A stretch of 64,000 nucleotides of DNA from Hahella sp. (GTDB taxonomy: Bacteria > Pseudomonadota > Gammaproteobacteria > Pseudomonadales > Oleiphilaceae). Of the stretch, positions 1 to 9,309 are shown piece after piece. Every line of letters begins with the position of its first letter. Position 1 is the first letter of the stretch. The stretch lies in contig JANQMN010000132.1 in the NCBI GenBank assembly GCA_028280065.1, forward strand, positions 48,983-112,982, written 5' to 3'. Made by a program: the position numbers and the translations under genes. The notes beneath the pieces were generated by a model. It was not told the DNA's origin and searched no databases. It saw nothing but the letters and a program-made list of their open reading frames with translations.

Positions 1-338
1 GCCCATTCATCATCGTCGAGCATCGCTAATGAATCCGCCCGATAATCAACAAAAGCCGATTCCATTAAGGCATTGCGTACTTGAGATATTCCACGCTCCT
101 CAACCACAAAGGCCTTAAGCGGAAATCTGAATCCTTGTTGCTCATACCGCGCGACCGTTTTAATGCCTTCCTGTAATTCGGCGTCATTGTCCGCAACCAC
201 AACCTGCACATCAAAATCTACCCGTTGGTTTGCTATCGAATCCAGCAAACGCGTTAATCCCTTTGGACGTTTAAAAGTAGGGATGCCGATAACCACTAGT
301 GTTGGTTGGTTTGTAATGCTGTCTCTTATTTGGCCCAT
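1..338 (-). CDS. Glycosyltransferase family 2, partial (C-terminus runs off the window)
   Basis: Minus-strand reading from ATG at 338: MGQIRDSITNQPTLVVIGIPTFKRPKGLTRLLDSIANQRVDFDVQVVVADNDA...MLDDDEW. GT2-like start and DDDEW acidic motif. Open to the window edge, so absent from the ORF track. Confidence 0.8.
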   Translation of the reverse strand, partial: MGQIRDSITNQPTLVVIGIPTFKRPKGLTRLLDSIANQRVDFDVQVVVADNDAELQEGIKTVARYEQQGFRFPLKAFVVEERGISQVRNALMESAFVDYRADSLAMLDDDEW

Positions 339-544
339 TAAGCAAAAAGGTTATTGGTTTTAAAGCGATGCTTAGTTCAGTGTAAAACCACTGTTCATCT
401 ACTATCGATTGAGAAAAGATGCGTTGCCTGGGAAGTGGAGGATTCCGGTGCATCTCACGACCGTAGTTCCAGACTACAAAGTATGCTATAAGATTAGTAA
501 AGACTAACATATTATTCCAGCCACGGCCTATATAAGGAGGCGAC

Positions 545-1279
545 ATGGAAGAAACTGCGCTTTCCGGGCGATGTGTGGTCATTACCGGTGCCACTAGCGA
601 TATCGGACAGGCATTGTGTATGAGCATGGCGTCTGCGGGGGCAAGTTTGGTTCTGCTTGGACGCGATAAAACCACACTGGAATTTCTTGAAAAAAAAGTG
701 AGACGTCTAGCTGCTGGAGTTGCTATCTATGAGGTCGATCTCACCAGCGATGAGTCCATAGAAACATTTGTAAACCAACTGCGACTTGAGACTGATGCGG
801 TGGACGTTTTAGTACACGGAGCTGGCTCGTTCGAAATGGGGCCTCTGGCAAGTGCAGATGCATCTGAGTTTGACTTGCTGTTCAGAACGAATGTCCGTGG
901 CCCATATTTTTTGACGCAGTCCTTGCTACCGCTAATACGCCAAACCCCTGGTCAGATTGTATTTCTCAATTCGACGGTGGGTTTGGAAGCAAAAAAGGGT
1001 GTTGGGCAATATGCCGCAACCCAGCATGCCCAGCGAGCCGTGGCGGATTCGCTACGCGCTGAGATCAATAATGATGGGATTCGTGTCCTAAGCGTTTATC
1101 TTGGCAGAACGGCAACTGTCAGGCAGAAACGAATATTCGAACTTGAAGGTCGCACATACGAACCGGCGCTGCTACTGCAACCTGGTGACGTTGCCAAAAT
1201 GGTATTGGCTTCACTTTGCCTGCCGCGCACTGCCGAAGTTACCGAAATTCGGATGCGCCCCCTGGTCAAATCATATTAG
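545..1279 (+). CDS. Short-chain dehydrogenase/reductase-like protein (atypical active site)
   Basis: TGATSDIG nucleotide-binding motif, Rossmann pattern, strong RBS (aaggaggcgac) before ATG. Active-site region reads YAATQ instead of YxxxK. Confidence 0.85.
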   Translation: MEETALSGRCVVITGATSDIGQALCMSMASAGASLVLLGRDKTTLEFLEKKVRRLAAGVAIYEVDLTSDESIETFVNQLRLETDAVDVLVHGAGSFEMGPLASADASEFDLLFRTNVRGPYFLTQSLLPLIRQTPGQIVFLNSTVGLEAKKGVGQYAATQHAQRAVADSLRAEINNDGIRVLSVYLGRTATVRQKRIFELEGRTYEPALLLQPGDVAKMVLASLCLPRTAEVTEIRMRPLVKSY

Positions 1280-1350
1280 CGCTCAGAATACGCGACCGGA
1301 TAATTTGCTGGAGCATGCTCCGCACTCCATGGCTGCACCGACCAGCGTAG

Positions 1351-2271
1351 CTATATATTAATAACTTTAGACCACACGCGCTTCAGCAGCGTTATAGATT
1401 TTCGCAATAGTGATGGCAACCGCCATACTAATCGCCCTAATAGTTCCCGCTCGATTCGCAGTTTTTCAGCGAATGAAATTGGCGCTCTAAAGGGCATGGC
1501 GAGCCTATCCATCTCGCGCATTGTCCACTGCAAACGCCCGAATTCCATCTTGTAGGCGCCAAAGAAGGACACCCGATCTCTTTGATTCAACAATATTCCG
1601 GTTGATTCAGGGTCGAAGCGGCGATGAAACAATGGCTTAGCTATCTCGACAAATTTGCCGTGTAACGACATCTCCAACATCAGGTTAATATCGTAGGAAC
1701 GTACTTCCTTGTACGGCATTATCTTTTCCAGGGCAGACCGACGGAAGATACCGTTATATGCGCAGTTAAGCCCCTCCAACCAGTCCAGGGCTATTCCGAT
1801 TCGCTGGCTTGCTGCCTGATCTTCCAGCATGAGATTCTGGTAAAATAGGCATTCCTGCCCGGTATCCGACGAGAAAAGCATAGTTTGAGGGTAAGCTAAA
1901 ACAACGTCGTCGCGCGATTCAAGTACTTCAATACATCGCTCGAAAAAAGTCGGTTTGCAATGATCACTGCAGCTGGCCCATTTGAAATATTTCGATGCTG
2001 TCATTCCGAATACATCGTTGTAGTTCTTAAGTGCTCCACGATTGTAGGCATGACGATGATAACGAACTCGGGAGTCTATTTCGGCATAACGGCGGCAGAT
2101 GGTTTCGGTGTCATCAGTAGAAGCGTTATCTGCGATCAAGAGTTCGAAATTGGTGACGCTCTGGGACAGTATCGAGTCGATACTTTCCTCAAGCCACCGG
2201 CCGCCATTGTAGACTGGCATGCCGATCGCTAGCTGGGGCCTGATTTCCCCCCGACTATTTTCTACTGGCAT
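1351..2271 (-). CDS. Glycosyltransferase family 2
   Basis: AIGMPVYNGGRWLEESIDSILSQSVTNFELLIADNASTDDT is typical GT2. Confidence 0.9.
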   Translation of the reverse strand: MPVENSRGEIRPQLAIGMPVYNGGRWLEESIDSILSQSVTNFELLIADNASTDDTETICRRYAEIDSRVRYHRHAYNRGALKNYNDVFGMTASKYFKWASCSDHCKPTFFERCIEVLESRDDVVLAYPQTMLFSSDTGQECLFYQNLMLEDQAASQRIGIALDWLEGLNCAYNGIFRRSALEKIMPYKEVRSYDINLMLEMSLHGKFVEIAKPLFHRRFDPESTGILLNQRDRVSFFGAYKMEFGRLQWTMREMDRLAMPFRAPISFAEKLRIERELLGRLVWRLPSLLRKSITLLKRVWSKVINI

Positions 2272-2374
2272 CCAAATAGCTCCGTGTAATGTACAATTAA
2301 GCTACAGAAGTATATCCCAAACTGTTGAAATGGAATAACATGCGATGGTTTGAATCCGAGGATCAACCAGGCAC

Positions 2375-3514
2375 ATGGGAATCAAGAGACGCCGGCCTGT
2401 CAAAGTATTAAACGCCGTATGGCAACTAAGCGACGGAGGTATAGAATCATCTTTGGTAGAGGTTCTTCGCCATCTGGATCATCAAGAGTTCCAAATGGAC
2501 TTTTTGGTGGCCTCTCAATTCGAAGGTTACTACGATTCAACCGTGAAGAAGTTGGGGGCTCGTGTCATTCTGGGCAGGGATTCTTGGCATCATGGACGAA
2601 ACCTAAGGGAACTCGCCACGATCAACAAGCGATTCGGTCCTTATGATGTACTTCACGACAACATCCACGGTCACTACAGTGGCGCACCGCTACTTCGCGC
2701 AGCGCACCAACTTGAAATACCGGTTCGAATAGCACACAACCATACCATTCGACCAGAACAAGACTCAGTGTTACATCGGGCTGGCCATTCATTCTCCCGA
2801 TATCTGACCAATAAGCACTGCACGCATGGAGTTGCAGGATCGCGAGCCGCAGCTGTTTCACTGTTCGGACCAGGATGGGAATGCAATCCCCGTATCGAAG
2901 TACTTCCGCGGGGATGTAACTTTAATCCATTTCTAGCAAATGGCGATCCTGCCCAGGTGCGACAACACTTAGGTATTGGTGAGGGTGAGCTGGCGCTTGT
3001 GCAGGTCGGTACCTTTAATCGAGAGACAAATCACGAATTCATCCTCGCAGTGGCGTGGGAACTCAAAAAGCTCACACCAAACTTTCGAATCCTCCTAATC
3101 GGAGAAGGCCCGTTGCTAGAACATACCCAATGCCAAGTTGCGTATGCCGGTTTGTCGGACCATATCTGGTTCCTAGGCAGGAGACCGGACGTACCTTTGC
3201 TGCTGCCCGCAATGGACGCTTTTATTTTTCCGTCTCTAACGCAGGCTTTCAGCATTGCTGTAGTTGAAGCACAGGCAGCCGGACTCACCTGTTTTCTGTC
3301 CGATCAAATTGTCCCTGAGGTTGAAGTCGTCTCCGGTCTGCTTCGCCGGATCCCTTTGGAATCCGGGCCTGAGACGTGGGCGAAGGAAATCATCGCTAAT
3401 CGCAGCAAAAATGTCAGTCAAGCCGAAGTTCTTGAAAAATGCCTTGCGAGTAAACTAAATATTGATGTGTATATTGAGCGGTTTAAGCAACTCTACAATA
3501 GTGCTCTTGACTAG
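2375..3514 (+). CDS. Glycosyltransferase family 4 / group 1 (EPS-type)
   Basis: N-terminal GGIESSLVEVLRHLD, C-terminal ALVQVGTFNRETNHEFILAVAWEL...IGEGPL...FLGRRPDVPLLLPAMDAFIFPSLTQAFSIAVVEAQAAG. Confidence 0.88.
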   Translation: MGIKRRRPVKVLNAVWQLSDGGIESSLVEVLRHLDHQEFQMDFLVASQFEGYYDSTVKKLGARVILGRDSWHHGRNLRELATINKRFGPYDVLHDNIHGHYSGAPLLRAAHQLEIPVRIAHNHTIRPEQDSVLHRAGHSFSRYLTNKHCTHGVAGSRAAAVSLFGPGWECNPRIEVLPRGCNFNPFLANGDPAQVRQHLGIGEGELALVQVGTFNRETNHEFILAVAWELKKLTPNFRILLIGEGPLLEHTQCQVAYAGLSDHIWFLGRRPDVPLLLPAMDAFIFPSLTQAFSIAVVEAQAAGLTCFLSDQIVPEVEVVSGLLRRIPLESGPETWAKEIIANRSKNVSQAEVLEKCLASKLNIDVYIERFKQLYNSALD

Positions 3515-3565
3515 CTGGTTACCGTGATTTGATCAAATTGCGGCAATCTTTGAATTTTTGAGACT

Positions 3566-4789
3566 TTAGTCAGCGGTCAAAGTGGTGCTTTTTTTCGCTA
3601 TAACCAACTTAGCTAAGCTGTCAACAAACTCAAACCGGGGAAATTTCATGTCATTGGCCAGGAAAACCAATGCAACCTCCTGTTCGGGATAAATTCTGAG
3701 CAAGGCACTGTAGCCGGGTCCTGTGCCGATTTGTTGTAGGTAATCCGGCTCTTTCCGAAAGATCTTGAACGACATCGCATGGCTAATCTGCGGTTTATTG
3801 CGATAAGGAACCGCATGCCGGGTAAGTTTGCCGAGCAGGCTTTTGTTGACGAATGGTTGATGGTTAGTCAATAGCGCATTGGCGAGTTTCTGCAGGTCGG
3901 TAATGCTCCCCAGCAAGCCGCTTGGCGCGTCGTTTTTGGGATATACCGGGCGGAACCAGAAGCGTCCGTGGTCAATACGGTCCAGTAGTTCCATTTTATC
4001 CCAGTAGAAAAACGGCAATACGAAGGTTTCCATTGACCCGACCGGATGGGAGGCAATCGCCTGGCGGTCTTCAATGTAATCAAAACTGGAACCGTCCAAC
4101 ATAAGAGGCTGTAAAAGGCTTTGCTCGATGAAGTCTCGGTAGTCTTTGCCGCTCACCGCAGCTATCAGTTCTCCCAACAGCATATAGTTCACATCACTAT
4201 AGATGGGATAAGGCAACGGGTGTGGCTGGCGCAGATAATCCGCCAAAAGGGTGGTCATAAACTGCTTTTGGCTGGTGCTATCCGATATCCGGCTGTCCAT
4301 CCAGCCGATGACATCCGGGTAAGTATCGCCCATCCCCGAGGTATGATTGAGAAAAGTACGGACGGGCAACTGGTGCAATACCGGGTGCTGGCCGGCCAAG
4401 GCCGGCAAGTAATGGCCAATGGGCATATGGATATCGAGTAGCTGGTCTTGTTGTAGCTTCAGAATTGCCATGGCGGTGAAGAGTTTGGTTATTGACCACC
4501 AGCGAAAACGCGTTTGCTCAGTGACTGCCGCAGTCCGGTTTGGCCCCTGAAAACCGAAAATGCCCTGATGAATAATCCTGTCCGGCTTGAGCACCTGATA
4601 GGCCAATGCGGTGCGGTTGTTTTGGGTATATTGCTTGGCAAAGTTGTCCAGCTCTTCAAATGATGTCATTTGCTGGATTTCGGTATGATTGGCACAGGAG
4701 GCAAGAAAAAGCGAGAGTCCCAAGGCCAGCAAAAGTTTTTTCGCTGCGGAGAAGAAACTGGATGGATTGTCAGTGACTTCCTGTACCAT
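3566..4789 (-). CDS. Serine hydrolase, beta-lactamase/class C-like, predicted lipoprotein
   Basis: Signal with lipobox LFLASC; SITK (SxxK), YSDVNYMLLG (YxN) and GPGYSALL motifs of class C-like serine hydrolases. Confidence 0.85.
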   Translation of the reverse strand: MVQEVTDNPSSFFSAAKKLLLALGLSLFLASCANHTEIQQMTSFEELDNFAKQYTQNNRTALAYQVLKPDRIIHQGIFGFQGPNRTAAVTEQTRFRWWSITKLFTAMAILKLQQDQLLDIHMPIGHYLPALAGQHPVLHQLPVRTFLNHTSGMGDTYPDVIGWMDSRISDSTSQKQFMTTLLADYLRQPHPLPYPIYSDVNYMLLGELIAAVSGKDYRDFIEQSLLQPLMLDGSSFDYIEDRQAIASHPVGSMETFVLPFFYWDKMELLDRIDHGRFWFRPVYPKNDAPSGLLGSITDLQKLANALLTNHQPFVNKSLLGKLTRHAVPYRNKPQISHAMSFKIFRKEPDYLQQIGTGPGYSALLRIYPEQEVALVFLANDMKFPRFEFVDSLAKLVIAKKSTTLTAD

Positions 4790-4802
4790 TGCTTTTATTT
4801 GC

Positions 4803-5534
4803 CTAAATCGGGCAGGGGGCTTGTTCTAGCCAGACGGAAAGAGCATTGTGCCAGACTTGCCAATTATGGCCTCCTTCCACCGTGACAAAGTTGCTTGACG
4901 GCACCAAGGACTTAACGACCTGGTGACCCGTGTGCAATGCATCCTCATGGCCACTGAGCAGATAGGTGTTCTCCGCGAATAGCGCCGTTTTTCGTTGTGA
5001 TTGAATCCACTGCCATAGCTCCCCATATTCGTTATCCGTGTTTTTAGGATGCCATTTGCCGACGCCGCCGGCCGCCGCAATATCCCCGAGCGTTTCCCGG
5101 TCTCCCAGAAAGGGAGCCAGCAGAATCAATCCATCTACCTGGTCTGTAAATTCTCTAGCGCTTAGGAGAGAACCGAGTCCGCCCATGGAAACTCCCAAGA
5201 CATAGACGGTTTGATAACCCTGTGCGTGCTGAAAGACCTGTTCCTGTAGATGCCTTAATAGCGACCTGTTCCGATAGTAGGCAAAGTAGGCGTCTGCATA
5301 GAGAATATCGATATCCCGGCAGGAAGCCGTCATTAACTCCGCTATGTTGTTGTCTCGGAAGCTGTCGAGGTCATCGCCTAAACCCGGTAGAAAAACCAAA
5401 AGTTTTTTGTTGTCTTCCTGTTTTTCCAGCCAGGCTGTTTCCATCTGGGTTTTGGCGGGTTTAAGTACTGAACAACCTGAAAAAATACAAATAGAAACAA
5501 GGATGATCAGGCCGTTCTTCAGGCACATATCCAC
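4803..5534 (-). CDS. Alpha/beta hydrolase, predicted lipoprotein
   Basis: Lipobox CIFSGC; GVSMGGLGS nucleophile elbow; GGHNWQVW C-terminal His motif. Confidence 0.8.
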   Translation of the reverse strand: MDMCLKNGLIILVSICIFSGCSVLKPAKTQMETAWLEKQEDNKKLLVFLPGLGDDLDSFRDNNIAELMTASCRDIDILYADAYFAYYRNRSLLRHLQEQVFQHAQGYQTVYVLGVSMGGLGSLLSAREFTDQVDGLILLAPFLGDRETLGDIAAAGGVGKWHPKNTDNEYGELWQWIQSQRKTALFAENTYLLSGHEDALHTGHQVVKSLVPSSNFVTVEGGHNWQVWHNALSVWLEQAPCPI

Positions 5535-5637
5535 TTCCCTAAGTTGGTAATATTGCCTTGGTACGAAGGAACAAGCGGTGACCGATTACATTTGTGGTCC
5601 AATCCTGTGTAATACAGGGTGCTAAACCTTGGCCGTA

Positions 5638-5982
5638 TTAGTCGTCAGAGAGTTCATCCACTGCGGCCAGGGCCTGGGTGCCGTAAATCAGCGCGGGACC
5701 GCCGCCCATGAGTACGGCGACATCGATGGTCTCCACTAACTCCTGCCGGGTCGCGCCTGCTCTTAACGCGCCTGAAACATGTGAACCAATACAGCCGTCA
5801 CAGCGGGCGGCAATGGCAATTGCCGTTGCGATCAATTCCTTTTGCTTAACGCTCAATGCGCCTTCTGTTAATGCCGCTTTATGCAACCCCAGAAAAGCGT
5901 TCATGGTATCCGGGCTGGCTTCCCGATAGGCGCGACCCATCGCCCGCTGATCTTTGTTTATTTGGGCAAAACTCTTTGCCAT
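5638..5982 (-). CDS. Carboxymuconolactone decarboxylase / AhpD-like family protein
   Basis: Reading from ATG at 5982: MAKSFAQINKDQRAMGRAYREASPDTMNAFLGLHKAAL...ATAIAIAARCDGCIGSHVSGALRAGATRQELVETIDVAVLMGGGPALIYG. CxxC-type CDGCIGSH motif. The longer ORF to 6255 is an artefact upstream. Confidence 0.88.
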   Translation of the reverse strand: MAKSFAQINKDQRAMGRAYREASPDTMNAFLGLHKAALTEGALSVKQKELIATAIAIAARCDGCIGSHVSGALRAGATRQELVETIDVAVLMGGGPALIYGTQALAAVDELSDD

Positions 5983-6019
5983 GGTTTCCTCCTGATTTAT
6001 TGCTTGATGGGACACTACA

Positions 6020-7108
6020 CTAGAGACCCTCCATTTCGTCAAATCCGCTGGAAAAATCCCCGCCCTGTAAAATGGATTCCAGTTCGTCGATAGAAGGAGA
6101 CTGCTGGCTGGGGATCTGATCCAGGTCGTCCATGAAGGCCATCGCATCCTGGGCTGTCTGGTAAGGGATTTCCTCCATGGGCAGGTGGCCGACGCCGGGG
6201 TAGCTGATGAACTTAAGGTTGCGTATATCGGCTTTCCATCGCTCGGCAATGGCAACGGGAATCCATGGGTCGACTTCGCCCCACATCAATAGGGTAGGAG
6301 CGCTAATACTGGCAAACGGCAATGGCCGTTCCTCCATCGCCGAGGCGGACATCATGGTTAGGGTTTTGTGATAAATGGCTTTTGCACCGGGGCGTTGAGA
6401 TAGATGGACATAGCGGTAGAGGGTGGCTCTACTGAGCCGTTTTTGGTCGCCGTACATTTCCTGAACGTTGCGGGTGACGAAATAGGGCGGTTGAATATAC
6501 CTGCTAACCGTTGAAATGACAGGAGTGGTTGCCAGTTGGAAAACCCAAGGACGTTCCTGAGGGTAGCCGGAAGGACCGATAAGAATGAGTTTTTCGACTT
6601 TTTCCGGATAGGTTGCCGCATACCTGGCTGCCAAATATCCCCCGAATGAACTGCCGGCGAGGCTAAATCGGCCCAACTCCAAATGCTCTATAAACTTGGC
6701 GAAGGTATTAAACACATAGTTTTCGTTAAAGTCGTCTATATCTTCCGGGCCGCCGGTAATGCCGTATCCGGGTAGGTCCAGGGAAATGACCCGGTAGCGT
6801 TTACTGAGCTGTTCTACCCAACCTTCCCAGGTATGCAATGAAGACATGATACCGTGCAAAAGCACTACCGTCGGACCCTCACCGATATCCTGGTAGTGAA
6901 TGTTGAGATTGTTGACTTCTTCAAATTTCGAAGTTTTATCCACGTACTTCTTTTGAAGCTCTTTCAGCGGGATGTCGGCAATTCCCAACGCATTTGCCAG
7001 TGTGGGAGATGCTTTCAATGCCGGTTTCATGGCCGTACAGCCGGATAACCAGACTAAACACAGGATAAGAATGAAACCTGCATGGAATCGAGTGCGCATA
7101 GAAGCCAA
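6020..7108 (-). CDS. Alpha/beta hydrolase, predicted lipoprotein
   Basis: Lipobox LVWLSGC; LLHGIMSSLHTWEGWV oxyanion motif; GSSFGGYLA nucleophile; PGVGHLPMEE His motif. Confidence 0.88.
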   Translation of the reverse strand: MASMRTRFHAGFILILCLVWLSGCTAMKPALKASPTLANALGIADIPLKELQKKYVDKTSKFEEVNNLNIHYQDIGEGPTVVLLHGIMSSLHTWEGWVEQLSKRYRVISLDLPGYGITGGPEDIDDFNENYVFNTFAKFIEHLELGRFSLAGSSFGGYLAARYAATYPEKVEKLILIGPSGYPQERPWVFQLATTPVISTVSRYIQPPYFVTRNVQEMYGDQKRLSRATLYRYVHLSQRPGAKAIYHKTLTMMSASAMEERPLPFASISAPTLLMWGEVDPWIPVAIAERWKADIRNLKFISYPGVGHLPMEEIPYQTAQDAMAFMDDLDQIPSQQSPSIDELESILQGGDFSSGFDEMEGL

Positions 7109-7296
7109 CGTCCAACCTATTGAAAAACACGTACCTTAAGGGTTAAGTCACTTAAATACAGTGATCCATTACCAAATTCTGTGACAAATGCACGCCGATC
7201 GGGCGGCTTTGCCGGTTGAATATAAGCAATACTAGCAGGTTGATGCTCAACGGCTACACTTAGGTGCGTCATAAACTCAGTATTCGAGGCAGGGTT

Positions 7297-9267
7297 ATGC
7301 AAGAAGATAGAGAACAACAGGCCACATTGTCCGGACCGGAACTTGAGGAACTTGCGGAACAGTTAAGGGCAATAGTGGATATTCAGGACCGCTCCCATGG
7401 TTTTCCCAAGAAAACCTATGCCAAGTGTTTTGTCGGCGCGGAAGCCGTGGTAGCCATGTTGGAGCAGGGGATGGCAAGCGATGCGGAAGACGCGCTACGA
7501 GTTGGGAACTTGCTTTGGTCGGCGGGTGTTTTCTATCACGTCCATAAAGACCATGAGTTTAAGAACGATTATTTGTTTTATCGATTTGTCACCGATCAGG
7601 ATCATGGCAGAGTCGAGACCAAACCGGAAGGCGGGAAAGTCAGTTGGGCGGATTTTATTCCCGCGATTACCCAAGATGAAAAGCTTTCCTTGCAACCGAA
7701 TCTACCGGAGCGGGACGCTGATTATGCAGAACTGCAACAAGTGGATTTGGATACCTGCGGCGTGTCGCCTTTAGATGCTCATAACTCCCGTTTGCTCGAC
7801 AACGTCCATCCGAAAAGCTGGAAGGATCCGACACCGAAGAAAAAATACAATCTGGTTGCCCTGGGTGGCGGAGCCGGGGGCCTGATCACTTCCGGTAGCG
7901 CGTCGGCATTGGGTGGTGCCAGCGCTTTGATTGAATCGCATCTGCTGGGCGGCGATTGCCTGAATGTCGGCTGTGTTCCGTCCAAGGCTTTGTTAAGTTG
8001 CGCCAAGATGGCCCACGCTGCCCGGCACGCCGGTGATTACGGAGTCCGGATCGACGGTCAAATCCATGTCGACTTTGCCGCGGTAATGGAACGTTTGCGC
8101 AAACTTCGCGCCGATATTTCGCCGGTGGATTCCGCTGAACGCTATGCCGATGAAAAAGGCGTGGATGTTTTTATCGGCAGGGGTAAGTTCACCAGTCCGT
8201 CGACAGTTGAAGTCAATGGCAAGACCTTGCACTTTTCCAAAGCGATTGTCGCCACCGGCGGATCACCGGCGATACCCAATATCCCCGGTATCGAATCGGT
8301 ACCCTATCTGACCAATGCCACGGTTTTTAACCTGACGGCTTTGCCAAAACGCTTGGCGGTTATCGGGGCGGGGCCGATTGGCTTGGAACTGGCCCAGGCC
8401 TTCCAGCGCTTTGGTAGTCAGGTGACAGTGCTGGCAAGATCCGATCGAATCATGCCGAAGGAAGACCCGGCTGCGGCGGATATCGTCCTCAGGCAGTTGC
8501 AGTCCGACGGGGTGGATTTTCGTTTTAACTTGCAATATCAATCCGTCGGCGAAGAGGGTGGGGTAATAAATATGAAGTTCCAGCAGGATGGCCGGAACCA
8601 GACTCTGGAAGTGGACGCCCTGCTCGTTGCGATCGGCCGCAAACCTAATGTTGCGAATCTGGGCTTGGAGGCTGCCGGTGTCGATTTTGATCAAAGGCTG
8701 GGGGTGAAGGTCAACGACCGGCTGCAGACCAGTAATCCGAACATCTATGCTGTCGGCGATGTCGCCACCCAATTTCAGTTTACTCATGTCTCGGATTTCA
8801 TGGCGCGTATTGCTTTACGCAATGCCTTGGCTTTCGGACGGGATAAGTTCTCCAACCTGTTGATTCCTTGGGCCACTTATACCGACCCGGAGGTCGCCCA
8901 TGTCGGATTGTACGAAAAGGATATGCAGGAGCGCGGTATAGATTACGCCTCCTTTACCAGGGAGTTTGATGATGTTGACCGGGCCATTGTCGATGGTGAT
9001 ACCCAGGGGTTCGTTAAAATCCACGTAAAGAAGGGTTCCGATCATATATTGGGTGCCACCATCGTCGGTAGCCATGCCGGTGATATGATCAGCGAAGTTA
9101 CCGTGGCCATGAAGAGCGGAATGGGCTTGGGGACGCTGGCGAGCGTGATTCATCCTTACCCGACTGCCGCTGAGGCTATTCGTCAGTGTGGCGATGCCTA
9201 TAACAGCACCCGGTTGACGCCCACCGTGAAAAGAATTCTCAGCGGCTTGATGAAAATTCAAAAGTGA
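7297..9267 (+). CDS. DEP-domain / pyridine nucleotide-disulfide oxidoreductase fusion (mercuric reductase-like fold)
   Basis: N-terminal DEP-like region (FPKKTYAKCFVGAEAVVAMLEQGMASDAEDALRVGNLLWSAGVFYHV...FKNDYLFYRF), then GGDCLNVGCVPSK redox disulfide, GAGPIGLELAQ NAD site, IYAVGD FAD motif, HPYPTAAEA dimerisation motif. GTG at 7264 is an alternative start. Confidence 0.88.
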   Translation: MQEDREQQATLSGPELEELAEQLRAIVDIQDRSHGFPKKTYAKCFVGAEAVVAMLEQGMASDAEDALRVGNLLWSAGVFYHVHKDHEFKNDYLFYRFVTDQDHGRVETKPEGGKVSWADFIPAITQDEKLSLQPNLPERDADYAELQQVDLDTCGVSPLDAHNSRLLDNVHPKSWKDPTPKKKYNLVALGGGAGGLITSGSASALGGASALIESHLLGGDCLNVGCVPSKALLSCAKMAHAARHAGDYGVRIDGQIHVDFAAVMERLRKLRADISPVDSAERYADEKGVDVFIGRGKFTSPSTVEVNGKTLHFSKAIVATGGSPAIPNIPGIESVPYLTNATVFNLTALPKRLAVIGAGPIGLELAQAFQRFGSQVTVLARSDRIMPKEDPAAADIVLRQLQSDGVDFRFNLQYQSVGEEGGVINMKFQQDGRNQTLEVDALLVAIGRKPNVANLGLEAAGVDFDQRLGVKVNDRLQTSNPNIYAVGDVATQFQFTHVSDFMARIALRNALAFGRDKFSNLLIPWATYTDPEVAHVGLYEKDMQERGIDYASFTREFDDVDRAIVDGDTQGFVKIHVKKGSDHILGATIVGSHAGDMISEVTVAMKSGMGLGTLASVIHPYPTAAEAIRQCGDAYNSTRLTPTVKRILSGLMKIQK

Positions 9268-9309
9268 CGGTAATGCGCCTGAAGAACTTTTGAAGCCCGA
9301 TGCGAAAGT

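Noticed and set aside
8263-8787. 174-aa minus-strand ORF
   Set aside because: Antisense to the DEP-oxidoreductase coding region; spurious.
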